A DNA stretch of 64,000 bases from Delphinapterus leucas (GCF_002288925.2 NW_022098026.1:22958733-23022732); one strand, 5' to 3'. Positions 1 through 12,026 are shown, counted from the first letter of the stretch. Numbers and translations: made by a program. Notes: a model not told the origin generated them from the sequence alone.

Positions 1-183
1 AGCCCACAAGCTTGTGCCTTGAGAAGATCAATAAAATTGATAAACCATTAGCCAGACTCATCAAGAAAAACAACGGAGAAGACTCAAATCAACAGAATTA
101 GAAATGAAAAAGTAGTAACTACTGACACTGCAGAAATACAAAGGATCATGACAGATTACTAAAAGCAACTCTATGCCAATAAA

Positions 184-555
184 ATGGACAACCTGGCAGA
201 AATGGACAAATTCTTAGAAAAGCACAGCCTTCCGAGACTGAACCAGGAAGAAACAGAAAATATAAACATACCAATCACAAGCACTGAAAATGAGACTGTG
301 ATTAAAAATCTACCAGCAAACGAAAGCCCAGCACCAGATGGCTTCACAGGCGAATTCTATCAAACATTTAGAGAAGAACTAACACCTATCCTTCTCAAAC
401 TCTTCCAAAAGATAGCAGTGGGAGGAACACCTCCAAACTCATTCTATGAGGCCACCATCACCCTGATACCAAAACCAGCCAAAGAAAGAAAACTACAGGC
501 CAATATTACTGATGAACATAGATGCAAAAATTCTCAACAGAATACTAGCAAATAG
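184..555 (+). pseudogene. L1 ORF2 fragment, start of reverse transcriptase domain
   Basis: This frame of 123 codons covers the stretch just upstream of the L1 reverse transcriptase core, including a [13 protein letters not shown] segment that corresponds to the conserved PGPDG region of ORF2 proteins. A frame change near 500-540 moves the homology into the next frame, where the following fragment continues. The ATG is internal to ORF2 and is not a true start. In life ORF2p nicks DNA and copies L1 RNA into it; this copy cannot encode it. Confidence 0.85.
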
Positions 556-1432
556 AATCCAACAAAACATTAAAAGGATCGTACACCATGATCAAGTGGG
601 GTTTATCCCAGGAATACAAGGAATCTTCAATACAGGCAAATCAATGAATGTGATACACCATATTAATGAATTAAAGAATAAAAGCCATACAATCATCACA
701 ATAGATGCAGCAAAAGCATTCAACACAATTCAACACCCATTTATGATAAAAACCCTCCAGAAAGTAGCCATAGAGGGAACTTACCTCAACAAAATAAAGG
801 CCATATATGACAAACCCACAGCCAACATCATCCTCAATGTTGAAAAACTGAAACCTTTTCCACTAAGATCAGGAAGAAGACAAGGTTGCCCACTCTCACC
901 ACTATTATTCAACATTGTTTTGGAAGGTTTATCCACAGTAATCAGAGAAGAAAAAGAAATAAAAGGAACCCAAAGTGGAAAAGAAGAAGTAAAGCTGTCA
1001 CTGTTTGCAGATGACATGATACTATACATAGAGAATCCTAAAGATGCTACCAGAAAACTACTAGAGCTAATCAATGAATTTGGTAAAGTGGCAGGATACA
1101 AAACTAATGCATGGAAACCTCTTGCATTCCTATACACTAATGATGAAAAATCTGAAAGAAAAATTAAGGAAACACTCCCATTTACCATTGCCACTAAAAG
1201 AATAATATACCTAGGAATAAACCTACCTAAGGAGACAAAAGACCTGTATACAGAAAACTATAAGACACTGATGAAAGAAATTAAAGATGATACAAATAGA
1301 TGGAGAGATATACCATGTTCTTGGATTGGAAGAATCAACATTGTGAAAATGACTCTACTACTCAAAGCAATCTACAGATTCAATGCAATCCCTATCAAAC
1401 TACCACTGGCATTTTTCACAGAACTGGAATAA
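512..1432 (+). pseudogene. L1 ORF2 fragment, reverse transcriptase core
   Basis: These 306 codons hold the L1 reverse transcriptase palm. A QVGFIPG block lies near residues 28-34, the [12 protein letters not shown] block near residues 123-134, and the catalytic FADD box at residues 165-168 (bases 1004-1015). The active-site aspartates are present. The frame ends at a TAA within gaactggaataa. The sister copy at 43622-51119 reads caa at the same place, so this is a nonsense substitution. Homology to the thumb and C-terminal region resumes downstream in other frames. The remaining fragment cannot make a complete ORF2 protein. Confidence 0.9.
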
Positions 1433-1943
1433 AAAATTTCACAATTTGTATGGAAACACAAAAGACCCCGAATAGCCAAAGCAATCTTGAGAAAGAAAAA
1501 CTGAACTGGAGGAATAAGGCTCCCTGACTTCAGACTATACTACAAAGCTACAGTAATCAAGGCAGTATGGTACTGGCACAAAAACAGAAATATAGATCAA
1601 TGGAACAGGATAGAACGCCCAGAGATAAACCCACGCACATATGGTCACCTTATATTTAATAAAAGAGGCAAGAATATACAATGGAGAAAAGACAGACTCT
1701 TCAATAAGTGGTGCTGGGAAAACTGGACAGCTACATGTAAAGAACGAAATTAGAACACTCCCTAACACCATACACAAAAATAAACTCAAAATGGATTAAA
1801 GACCTAAATGTAACGCCAAATATTATAAAACTCTTAGAGGAAAACATAGGCGGAACACTCTGACATAAATCACAGAAAGATCCCTTTTGACCCACCTCCT
1901 AGAGAAATGGAAATAAAAGCGAAATTTAACAAATTGGACCTGA

Positions 1944-2768
1944 ATGAAACTGAAAAGCTTTTGCACAGCAAAGGAAAACATAAACAAGACCAAAAGACAA
2001 CCCTCAGAATGGGAGAAAATATTTGCAAATGACACAACTGACAAAAGATTAATCTCCAAAATTTACAAGCAGCTCATGCAGCTCAATATCAACAAAACAA
2101 ACAACCCAATCCAAAAATGGGCAGAAGACCTAAATAGACATTTCTCCAATGAAGATATACAGATTGCCAACAAACACATGAAAGAATGCTCAACATCACT
2201 AACCATTAAAGAAATACAAATCAAAACTACAATGAGGTATCACCTCACACCGGTCAGAATGGCCATCATCAAAAAATCTACAAACAATAAATGCTGGAGA
2301 GGGTGTGGAGAAAAGGCAACCCTCTTGCACTGTTGGTGGGAATGTAAATTGATACAGCCACTATGGAGAACAGTATGGAGGGTCCTTAAAAAACTACAAA
2401 TAGAACTACCATACGACCAAGCAATCCCACTACCGAGCATATACCCTGAGAAAACCATAATCCAAAAAGAGTCATGCACTACAATGTTCACTGCAGCTCT
2501 ATTTACAATAACCAGGACATGGAAGCAACCTAAGTGTCCATCAAAAGTTGAATGGATAAAGAAGATGTGGCACATATATGCAATGGAATATTACTCAGCC
2601 ATGAAAATAAACGAAATTGAGCTATTTGTAAGGAGGTGGACAGACCTAGAGTCTGTCATACAGAGAGAAGCAAGTCAGAAAGAGAAAAACAAATGCTGTA
2701 TGCTAACACATATATATGGGATTAAAAAAAAAATGGTCACAAAGAACCTAGGGGCAGGACGTGAATAA
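1944..2768 (+). pseudogene. L1 ORF2 fragment, C-terminal region with cysteine knuckle
   Basis: These 274 codons correspond to the C-terminal part of L1 ORF2. A CX3CX7HX4C arrangement is visible with C117, C121, H129 and C134, the conserved cysteine-histidine cluster of L1 ORF2 proteins. It is followed by the YYSAMK and DLESVIQ segments typical of the end of this frame. The natural stop has been passed through a short A-run, which extends the frame into the 3' UTR. Bases 1433-1943 between this and the previous fragment are L1 sequence with several stops and shifts. Confidence 0.88.
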
Positions 2769-3103
2769 AGACGCAGACCTACTAGAGAATGGACCTGAGG
2801 ACATGGCGAGGGGGAAGGGTAAGCTAGGACAAAGTTAGAGAGTGTCATGGACATACATACACTACCAAATGTAAAACCGATAGCTAGTGGGAAGCAGCCG
2901 CATAGCACAGGGAGATCAGCTTGGTGCTTTTTGACCACCTAGAGGGGTGGGATAGGGAGGGTGTGTGGGAGCGAGATGCAAGAGGGAAGAGATATGAGGA
3001 TATATGTATATGTATAGCTGATTCACTTGTTATAAAGCAGAAACTAACACACCATTGTAAAGCACTTATACGCCAATATAGATGTTAAAAAAATAATAAT
3101 AAT

Positions 3104-3891
3104 TCAGCTTCTGATGCCAAAACTTATCCCTGAGTCTTGTTAGCAGTTTGCAATCCCCTTGCCATGATAGTCACTCATGAACCAAAACAGAGGGGGGAAA
3201 TAATGGGTCTGCAGTTAACAGAATGTTAGAGTTTATTAGAATGACTTTGCAGATATTTTTAGAGAATCCTTTTTAAGGTTTTTATTTTCGTTATTTTTTT
3301 TCCATGTAAGGTGACTGAGTCAGACAAACATGGAGGCTCAGAGTAATACTCTGTTTAAACAGAGCTCTGAAACCTTGACATAATCTGAAAACAGGTGCAG
3401 GATTGATCATGGAGGAGGATGAGCACAGATAGTAGTTTCCAGATGCACAGTAAGAAGGACAAATGGAATTCACCTTTCCATTGTCCATTCAACTCTGATT
3501 GGATGTTGACAGGATGTTAATGCAAAAATCTGCCCTGTTCTAATGGACCCTAGACTCATAGTCACTTATATATATTCCTATCTAAGGAGCAGACCTAGGC
3601 ATCGAAATCTAGCATTCTATCATCAGCCATGGCTGAAAAATAAGCTTGGCTGCAGTCTAGTCCAAAGAGCTGGGCATGTATCTGAACAGCCAAGAATAAG
3701 TCTTGAAAATTGTTTTAAACTCCCTTCTTAGTCAATGATTCTTCCTCAGAAACCTCAGCCATTTTAGGGATGACCAAGTGGTATTGGAACTCAAAGCTTC
3801 CATCTTCCACTAGAATATCTGAAGCTAGACAGCTCCTAGAGTGACATGCCCAGTACCGCAACTTCAAAGCTTATTATCTGGCTGGTAAAAC
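3104..3891. other. Unassigned stretch, no gene seen
   Basis: AT-rich sequence between two L1 insertions. I see no repeat family, no coding pattern and no conserved motif. Short frames on both strands lack any recognisable domain. Confidence 0.5.
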
Positions 3892-3900
3892 TGTATGCTA

Positions 3901-4149
3901 TACATACACTACCAAAGGTAAAATAGATAGCTAGTGGGAAGCAGCCGCTTAGCACAGGGAGATCAGCTCGGTGCTTTGTGACCACGTAGAGGGGTGGGAT
4001 AGGGAGGGTGGGAGGGAGGGAGACGCAAGAGGGAAGAGTTACGGGAACATATGTATATGTATAACTCATTCACTTTGTTATAAAGCAGAAACTAACACAC
4101 CACTGTAAAGCAATTATACTCCAATAAAGATGTTAAAAAAAAATAAAGT
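3901..4149 (+). mobile_element. 5'-truncated young L1 3' end (249 bp) with TSD
   Basis: This insertion holds only the L1 3' terminal block, an aataaa signal and an A tail. A 9-bp perfect target-site duplication, tgtatgcta, flanks it at 3892-3900 and 4150-4158. This fixes both ends and shows ordinary L1 target-primed insertion with severe 5' truncation. Confidence 0.95.
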
Positions 4150-4158
4150 TGTATGCTA

Positions 4159-5785
4159 CTTAAGACACTGGGAGAATGAACCATCAAGACTCATAGATAA
4201 ACCTGAAAGTGAACCAACTCTGTCCAGTGTCTAGCATATAATAGAGGCTCAATAAAACTTATTTAATAATTAAACTTCCAAGTTTTAATGGGAAGTCAGT
4301 CCAAAACCATATTTCCTGCACCATCAATTACCAGCCTAACTTCCTTGGCCTAATCATGAAATATGCCACTGTTTCAGAACAGATTTGTTACCAGCTTTGC
4401 AGAACAAGTAGCTTTAGTGCTTTTGTCTCAGGATAGACAAAAGACTAAGTTGTATCAAAGGACATATAGTCAGGATGCTCATGATGTTATTTTGTACTGG
4501 GCTGGCCCATCACCTTCTTCTGAGCCAGCCAGTATAATCTCTTGGGTTGACACCTACATGCCACTCCACAGAGCAACAACGAATACTCCCTGAACCCATG
4601 GGTACTCGCCTGTCAATAACTCATGATGCTCAAAGCTGGATGACATCCACTCTGCTCCTTGATCCTCTCTATGGGATATCTACCATAGTCATTCAGCTTC
4701 TTATTGGAAGCCCTTTACTGGAGAACAACCTCCTCCTTCCGAGCCAAAATTGGCCACCCTTTGGGGATAGCTGGAATGAGTTTAAACCCTCATTGGCATG
4801 ACAACCTCTCAAATGCTTGAAGACAGTTATGATCCCTCTGAATCCTTTCTTCTCTAGGATAAATCCTGTTATCAGTTTGTTGAAATCAAGGGCAGAACAG
4901 ACTTAGTTTACAGATCAGAACAAAAGTAAATAGCTTAAAATTCATGTCCCATGACAGCAAAGAATGACAGAGGACAAGGAAATCAGAATAGAAAATACAA
5001 GTTTTAAATCTCTCTATTAATCTTCGTACACCATCTGGAGAGATCCATAGATGTTCTGGTTGCTGGGTCATGTCACAGGACAACACCTGACCAGGCCCAG
5101 GTAAGCAGACACAGAAAATGAACTTGGAAGCAGACATCTTCTCTCAGGTGGGACAATCCCTGTGTCAGGAGGCATCAGGAAGGTCCAACACAGGGTATTT
5201 GGATAGGTGGGTTGGTGGAACACTGTGTCCAAGCAGGAATAGGGAGTAGAGCATGGCAGGCTACATGGGGAAATCTAGCAGCTTGTGACTCCTACTCTCT
5301 GGACCAAAGTTTTGAAGCAAGACTTACATTCTTGGGAGGAGACTAGAAGGAAACCAAGGCAGAACTCTACCCTAGAGGGACAAAGCTACTGGACAGGATC
5401 TCAGGACTAAGACATAAGGAAAAATCCAGAGATCAAGTAATTTAAACTGAAGTAAAATGTGGGATCAGAATCCAGGGTGCAAGGCGATGCCTAATGACCA
5501 GCAGGGTTAGCTTCAAGGGCCATTTGAATCTCAGTCCCCGAAGACCAGAACAGAAATGGGTAAACATCTCGTTCCTTGGGTAAGAAACTGGGGAAAGAGG
5601 GTTTGAAGTTGATAGATGTCTTTGGCAATAAGCAGAGAAGACATGTGAAGTTTGAGACCAGAGCCTGATAAGTGGGGGAAAAAAAGAGAAAATGATGTCT
5701 TTTCTTATATTTACCTGTTTATGATTTGTAAAGGAAAGTAATATATCATGTTTCTAGTTAGGAGCAGACTTCCACAGCGTTGACC
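4159..5785. other. Unassigned stretch
   Basis: Continues the host sequence split by the preceding L1. A short piece near 4205-4265 (gtctagcatataatagaggctc) resembles the end of a MIR or L2 element. Around 4800-4870 the words cttgaagacagttatgatccc and ttcttctctagg recall an ancient dispersed repeat that I cannot name. No coding gene is supported. Confidence 0.45.
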
Positions 5786-5787
5786 TA

Positions 5788-5945
5788 ATTTAGCGCTTCC
5801 TAAAGCAAGCTGTGCATCAAATCGCCTAGGGAGTTTGTTAAAAATAAAGGTGTGCAGGAACCAAACCAGATCTACAATTCAGAATCCCAAGGGGCCTAGG
5901 AATCTGCATTTGTAATGAGATCTCCTGGTGATGCTTACACACGGC
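5788..5945 (+). mobile_element. MER5A-like hAT-Charlie DNA transposon relic
   Basis: The order of words matches MER5A: a degraded left end, gtgcatcaaatcgcctaggg, gtttgttaaaa, aggaatctgcattt, then ctcctggtgatgct. This is a non-autonomous, internally deleted hAT element common to placental mammals. The terminal repeats are too worn to fix exact ends. Confidence 0.8.
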
Positions 5946-7239
5946 TAGCGTTGGGAGCTGTTCTCTAACATACCAGAAAAAATTACATAAAACTTGTAAG
6001 AAATAGAAATTTTCCAAAAATTGGAAACATCACCCTCATGTGATCTATATGTCTGCCACACCATGGGGTCTGACATAGTTAAAATCTATCCATGTCTCAT
6101 TCTACCTATCTCTGTCTCTATCACACACACTTGTCCTTTAAAGTAAATTTTCCACTTAATCTTTTCTGCACTGATCTGTTAAATATTTGAACTCGACTGT
6201 TCAAGTGATTATTTGCATCTGGTATTTAAGATCCACAACTGAATAAATACCATGCTGTTAATCAAACAAATTCATTGTGAAAAGGTAAAAACGTGCTCTA
6301 TATTAATTTCAGTAACTATTTCAGGCACTCACCAACAAATAAATACCCACTATAAGTTAATCACCTAATACAAAGTCCCTAAAAGTTCACAATCAAATAA
6401 ATCAGAACCCCAGCAATGATAGATTCTTGTAATTATCTTTATCAAGTTAACATCTGTGTATAATTACCCACAATATAAGATTATGTGAAAACAGTGAGCT
6501 CTGGGACTGATTCCCAAGACAACAAGCGCTTTATCTTGTAAACTAATAAAACCAATTTGCACTTTACAGACTTCTTCATCCACTGGTCTCATTGCAAAGA
6601 TAATTTAATTGTAGCATAACTTCCTGGAACAAAAGCATCATCCTCAAGATCAAAAGATGCATTTAAATTACTGTCATGATGAAAATCCATTTATTTGTAC
6701 AGTTCCTCAAAAATGTGTCTTTCAACTATAACACTAGTGCTCAACTACATTAAAGAAGTGGAGGAAAAAAGTGTTTGGAGAAAAATTTACTTCATAATTT
6801 TAAATTGATCTGTTTGGAAGTAGGACTATAAGCCAAGCCTCTTCACTTCAAGACCAAGCTTCCGTTCCCATCACCCAGCTAATGAGAATGATGTCAGGGA
6901 TATTTCAGAGAACAGAGGAGCCACATCGGCTGCATATGACTAAGAACTCATTATCTCTACTCACCTACTCCCCACTCACAGTGTCCCTTCTGAGGCCCAC
7001 GGGGAGCTCCCTACTCAAAAACAGCCTCTTCTCCTAAATCTTTCTTGACTGCTAAGGATTAGGTCTCAATCTTGATATTTGACTTATTCCTTTCTCTTAA
7101 GGAATCAACCATGAAGGTTGATTAAAATAATAATATTATATGTCAAACACATAGGCACAAAAATATATATGTTGTTTAACCTAAAGAATTCTTGTTAGAG
7201 CAAGAATACCATGTCTATCTCCTAAAACATAAGGAAGGC
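5946..7239. other. Unassigned AT-rich stretch
   Basis: No gene or nameable repeat. The part near 6430-6760 is unique in appearance, low in CpG and free of interspersed repeat signatures. It is listed separately as a possible conserved noncoding segment. Confidence 0.4.
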
Positions 7240-7639
7240 CTCACCTGTTGTTCATAAGACCAGCTGCATCCAATATATCAGAGTTGGCATCATCTAATGG
7301 CAATAACAAAACCAAAGCTGAGACCGACACAGCACAGGCTTTATTCAGTGGCCAAAGAACGGAGAAGCGGGAACTAAGTTCACATATCAACTTCTCACCT
7401 ACCTGGAGAGAGTGGTTTAATTTTAAAGAGTAAAGGCAAAGGGAGGAGGAGTGAGGCTCATGATGGGGATGAAGATGCCTTTTGGGAAAGGGGTAGGGCT
7501 TTTTCAAAGGGAGTGGGGTACCACCTCCTTTTTACCCATTTTTGGTCCTTCATATCCAGTCATGGCCACCGGTAGGTGTCACTTAGTATGCTGATATAAT
7601 AAATTCAATATATGATGAGAAGAAGCAAAAAAAATGGAG
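7240..7639. other. Unassigned stretch, possibly LTR-like
   Basis: Contains aggctttattcagtgg, which on the minus strand gives an aataaa signal and could be an antisense LTR poly(A) region. No LTR ends or target duplication were found, so the idea is weak. No coding gene is visible. Confidence 0.3.
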
Positions 7640-7786
7640 CCAGTGGCTCCATTTCCAAGATGGTGCACTCACATGGCTATAGGTTAGAGGCCTCAGTTCC
7701 TCATTACATGGACCTCTCCACAGCTGAATGTCTTTGTGACATGGCGACTGGCTTCTCCCAGAGAGTGGGCAAGGAGGAAGCCACAA

Positions 7787-7827
<41 letters not shown>

Positions 7828-7919
7828 TATATATATATGTATATACATATATATGTATATATATGTATATATATAGTATATTTATAGCCACAATACTATA
7901 TATACGTATATATATATAC

Positions 7920-7961
<42 letters not shown>

Positions 7962-8115
7962 AACGTCAAACATCACACACCCTCCCTTACCCCCACATTC
8001 TGTTAGAAGCAGGTCACTAAATACAACCCACACTTAAGAAGAGGGGAATTAGCGTCTACCTTTTGAAGGGAAGAGTATCAATCTGTAGACATATGTTAAG
8101 TTAAAACTACCACAG
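7640..8115. mobile_element. Ancient interspersed repeat with internal TA microsatellite
   Basis: The words ccaagatggtgcactcacatgg, gaggcctcagttcctc, cctctccacagctg, gttagaagcaggtcac and aagaggggaattagcg follow the order of a widespread old mammalian repeat. The same family appears at 37858-38545 in this window, sharing ctcagttcctca and cctctcca. I think it is LTR-like but cannot name the subfamily. A microsatellite has replaced its middle. Confidence 0.6.
7787..7960. repeat. Compound (TA)n microsatellite
   Basis: Nearly pure TA with CA and TG interruptions. The flanking word agccacaatactatatata occurs at 7779-7797 and again at 7886-7904, so a unit of 107 bp has been duplicated in tandem. TyrIle-rich frames read across it are artefacts. 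Confidence 0.95.
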
Positions 8116-8754
8116 GCTTCTTTCTGAGACTGTCATATTCTGCAATGCCTGCATATCATGTCAGGTTAGCTCCCAAAGATGCTCCATTCTTTAAAATGGA
8201 ATAAGTGCTGATCCCATGCATGCCATTACCGCTGGCCTACGCTGGAGGAGAGAGTCAGATTACAAGGGACAGTGCAAGGCATTATAGCTTCAACGTTTGA
8301 AATTGGCACTGGCAATTTCAGGACAGTTTGTGAAAATAAAGAAATGGCTTAAACAGTTTTATCTCTCGTGGACAGTTTGGCCACTCACTAGACCTCCATC
8401 TGAAGAGTTCAAAAGGATACAATAGCATTGGACTGTTACTCTTCTTGTTCCCCACACTTTATCTGAACATGTTCAACTTTACAGCCTTCTCCTCACTGCT
8501 AAGCTGAGATCAATGTATTGACATCTTGGTGGGAGAAGTAGAACAAGAGACAGCTACTCCCTAGAGGGAAACCAAAGAGAGGTGACTTTCTTGTTTCCAT
8601 GGGTCAGGATGGTTGAGGTCAAATCTGTTTAAAAATTCTCTCTGTGGGGTGCTGCAGGAGACACATGGACTCTCCAATGAATATTCCTGTCCGCCTTGTC
8701 TCTGTTGCGTACTCTGCTTGGACCATCTGGGATCTTGAGTGTAGTGAATAATAT
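8116..8754. other. Unassigned stretch
   Basis: No gene, no recognisable mobile element and no strong repeat. The sequence looks like ordinary old intergenic DNA. Confidence 0.4.
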
Positions 8755-8858
8755 AGAGAGCTCGCTCGCTCTCTCGCTCTCTCTCTCTCTCTCTCCCTCT
8801 CCCCACTCTCTCTCTTTCACAAACATACATGCATGCACGCACGCACATACATACACCA
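8755..8858. repeat. (CT)n then (CA/TGCA)n microsatellite
   Basis: A polypyrimidine CT tract with CG interruptions passes into an acatacatgcatgcacgcac tract. Arg-Glu rich frames on the minus strand across this tract are artefacts. Confidence 0.95.
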
Positions 8859-9055
8859 TCCTAACTAATAGATCTGACCTTTTAGAACCTGCATCGGAAC
8901 TTTTAGAACACTAGTGTCCTGCTTAGAAGTATAAGGGATCCAAAAGACATTCTCAGTTATGCTGAGTCTCACCCTTGTGAAATGCCCAGCATCCCCAGGG
9001 GAGTGGAAGTAGTTTTTCACAAGTATAATAATAACAATAAAGTCCACATCACGTT

Positions 9056-9300
9056 TCAGAAACTGTACTGGGTGCTTGAAATACATTATTTATTCCTCAC
9101 AACTCTGAGATGAATACTATTATTATTCATAATAATGGAGATGAATAATAGTATCCCCATTTGACAGATGAGAAATTGAGTCTTAGAGAGGTTCAGTGAC
9201 TTGCCTGAGGTTAGTCAGCTAATAACACGTGGTGAAGCAAGTGTTCAAACCCAGGAAATCTGAAGCCAGATTTCATGTTGATTCCTAGTACTCCATCCAG
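9056..9300 (-). mobile_element. MIR SINE, antisense
   Basis: Shows the antisense MIR order: a cattatttattcctcacaac segment, ccccatttgacagatgag, cttagagaggttcagtgacttgcc, then ttcaaacccagg at the tRNA-like B-box end. A short local duplication of attattattcat has expanded its centre. Ancient mammalian SINE. Confidence 0.9.
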
Positions 9301-9657
9301 CCAGAATAAGCACCCAAAGTAATTGCTTAGTGGAAGAGGGAACAGATGAAGAAGGAAAAGAAGAGTAGTAGAGGCCCTATTATTGACAGCTTTTATCTCT
9401 TACTACCAATTACAAAGTATGGTCTCTCATTATTTGGACATGTGTTTTTGTCTGTCAATTAGACTGGACATCTGGTGAATTGAGTCTGTCCCTTGGGGAC
9501 CTCTATTTCCTCCTGAGTACACAGGAAATGCTGGATAAATAGCCTCCATACCAGAAAAACAAATGACATGATTCTCAGAATTCTCAGGAAATTATACCAC
9601 CTCATCATGTTGTCTAGTAACTTACTCCTCATTCCTCAATTTCTTAAATTGTCTAAT
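9301..9657. other. Unassigned stretch
   Basis: Lies between two MIR relics. No coding potential and no recognised element. Confidence 0.4.
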
Positions 9658-9770
9658 AATAGAATATACCTCTTAAAGTTTCATGAAGGTAATTGAGATA
9701 ATATTTACAGAGAGTTTAGCAAAACCCATCAGAGTAGGCACTCAACGTAATTTATTATTACTAATGTTAT
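9658..9770 (+). mobile_element. MIR SINE 3' fragment, sense
   Basis: Ends with the MIR 3' pattern gagtaggcactcaacgtaa followed by ttattatta, after aattgagataatatttacag. Only the 3' half is present. Confidence 0.65.
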
Positions 9771-9799
9771 AATATTCAGGTTTCCATTGGTTTAAAATG

Positions 9800-9885
9800 A
9801 ACTATCTGTATGTATATATGTATGTTTATTATATATATAATACTATATATATTATACTATACTATATATAATACTAATATTGCTT
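9800..9885. repeat. AT-rich low-complexity tract
   Basis: TATA and TACTA repeats with tgtatgtatatatgtatg at the left. Simple sequence. Confidence 0.85.
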
Positions 9886-9899
9886 TTAAAATAATCTTA

Positions 9900-10075
9900 A
9901 GTACTTAATGTCTTGCAAGCACTTTAGAAGGTGACTTATAGGTATTACTAATTTTAACAATGAAGCTCAGAGAAGTCAACTTAATTTATCCTTGATCAGA
10001 TAGCTAAAATGTACAAGAGCTAAAGTAAAAATCTGAGTCTTTGTGATTTCAAAGTCAATAGCATTTCTCCTAAAA
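9900..10075 (-). mobile_element. MIR SINE fragment, antisense
   Basis: Recognised by gcaagcactttagaag, tatta..aattttaacaatgaagctcagagaagtcaac and gatttcaaagtcaat, in antisense MIR order. Strongly diverged. Confidence 0.6.
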
Positions 10076-11030
10076 TTAAGGACAGAATCTGAGCCAGGCT
10101 CCCACTCCTCTGCCCCTCTGAAGATGTGAAGAGTTATTACTGATAGGAATGCTCCCTGTCTCTCAGTCCACAAGGCATGCTCCTATTTCCTACCCTGGGA
10201 CACAACATTTCTTTCAAAGGAGAAACTCCACCTTTTCAGTGAGGCTACAGTATTACTACTCTGGCATGTGAACGAAGACAGACTTGGAGAAGGCAGTAGC
10301 TACAATCCTGTTGGACACTGGAATTCCTTGTTGATGGGGAATCGAACCTAGAAAACAGTCATCTATTCCTGTTGACCTCCAGCTCACAAGATAGAATTGG
10401 TCTTGCTTCCTAAAAAAGATACCACTGGACTAGCGTATCTTAGCACACACTAGTCCATTCATGGAGAGGAGGTAGTCTATTTAGATCCAGGTTACCTGTT
10501 CCCTCACATGGCACTCAGCATATCTGTTTGTAGCAAAGGGCATCTAATATCACCACTACTGTGTAATCACTAAGAAAACGAATTTTATTAAGTAAAAGAC
10601 AAAAATGCCAGTTTCTTACAAGCTGGGCTAAGCATTATGTATAATCAACTTCTCCCTGCCTTTTAAAAATCAGATTAATGAAGCAAGAGTGCTTTTCAAA
10701 TATAATCAATCTTGGGATTTGAGTGGGTGTGGAGGGTAACATTTACCAAACACGTTGCTTTCAGAGTCTTTGCATTTATGCTTATGTTACTCTTCTGCAA
10801 AGTGAGTGGCTAATAGCCTGTCCTATTTGAGTGGTGATTATATTTACATTGACTATGCTTAATGCATTGATGGGAGTGGGAGGTTATGAGCAAGAAAATA
10901 TGAGTGATCAACACTCTTTAATCATACGGCCTTTTGAAACCTGCTCATAGATACTGAGCATCACTCTGCTTCATTCTCCTGTCTCTTCTTACTCTCATAA
11001 TTCAGTCAGAAAAAAATGCCAATTAATAAC
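10076..11030. other. Unassigned stretch
   Basis: No gene. The 10615-10900 part is unique-looking and AT-rich and is a possible conserved noncoding segment. The rest is plain old sequence. Confidence 0.4.
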
Positions 11031-11035
11031 AATAT

Positions 11036-11285
11036 TGATTCCAGCTAACAATTACCGAGTGCTTACTAAAGCCCAAACACTCGAAATCCTACTCACTTCT
11101 CACAGCAACCATATGAGGAAGGTATTATTACTTTCTCCATTTTACAGTTGAGAAAACTGAGATCTACCGCTTTTAAGTCAACTTGCCCAACAACTTTTTA
11201 CCCTTAATCAAATGTGGAGTGAGGACTTAGCATCAGGTAGATGTGCCATTAGTCTCTGGTCTTGACTGCTATACAGCCTCCTGAC
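11036..11285 (-). mobile_element. MIR SINE, antisense
   Basis: Nearly full antisense MIR: cgagtgcttactaaagccc, ctcacttctcacagcaacc, tgaggaaggtattattac, ccattttacagttgagaaaactgag, then cttgcccaac. The 3' part of the alignment is worn. Confidence 0.9.
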
Positions 11286-12026
11286 AAAGGAAGGAAAAGC
11301 CAAAGGTGGTGAAAATGTTGCATCCTGACACATGTCTACTTTGATCAGAGTACTTCTCAACAAGGTGCTCCAACTCTCGTTACCATTTTCTTCATGGTCT
11401 AGTCCAATCTAAGGCCTTTCTTTGGCCTCCAGTATGAGAACAAACAGCTGCAGTAAGAATTCATTCATTCCATCCATTCCATAAACACTTGCTGAGGACC
11501 TAGTCTATACCCAAACATGTGTCAAGCGCTCAAGAAATGTTACCTCAAGAAATTTAGAGTTTACACGATTTTAGTGCACAAGATGCACATAGAAGCACAT
11601 GGCTGGTCACCCAGCTCAGAATGATCCAAGGGAAGCATCATCAGAGCTGAGACTTGAGGCTGAAGAGAATTTATCAAGGCAAAGTGTATTTGTGTGAGCT
11701 GTGGCCTCAGTAACTGTCCTGTTTCCTGCCCGCCAGAATGTTGTTTTTCCTCTTTATGGGCTTACCAAAATCAAAAGCAGCAATCCCAACCGTCAGTCAT
11801 CCAAATAAGAGGAAATATAGTATATTGCATGAAGAGAAAACCTAACAGGACAAGAACGTTACGATGCAGGAGGTAAAGATACAGTCCCAGCTTCTAGTGA
11901 CCTTGGCCGACTGTTAGCACCTCACCGAGCAGTCCCCTTCCTTGTCATTGCTGCATAAACATGTATGTAAAGGTATATGAATACAAATGTAACTGCCAGC
12001 CCTCTTGATCTTTTTACCTCTGCCAT
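11286..12026. other. Unassigned stretch with old repeat fragments
   Basis: Around 11460-11660 the words attcattcattccatcc, cacttgctgaggacctag and gctgagacttgaggc belong to very old dispersed repeats that I cannot name with confidence. No gene. Confidence 0.35.

Larger units (their letters stand above)
1..3103 (+). mobile_element. Young L1 LINE, 3' half, truncated by window start
   Basis: This is sense L1 sequence running from the ORF2 linker through the reverse transcriptase and C-terminal region into the 3' UTR. It aligns by eye with the ORF2 of the full-length copy at 43622-51119, whose matching segment begins near 48030. The end carries the family 3' block (cacagggagatcagct) and a cgccaatatagatg terminus, followed by a degraded A-rich tail. 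The polyadenylation signal seen as aataaa in sister copies is mutated here. The 5' end, and so the target-site duplication, lies outside the window. The reading frame is broken in several places, so the copy is dead. Confidence 0.95.

Noticed and set aside
1535..2059. Minus-strand hydrophobic frames in the first L1
   Set aside because: Antisense shadows of ORF2.
7583..7969. Tyr-Ile repeat protein on the minus strand
   Set aside because: Translation of the TA microsatellite.
8561..8859. Arg-Glu repeat proteins on the minus strand
   Set aside because: Translation of the CT/GA microsatellite.
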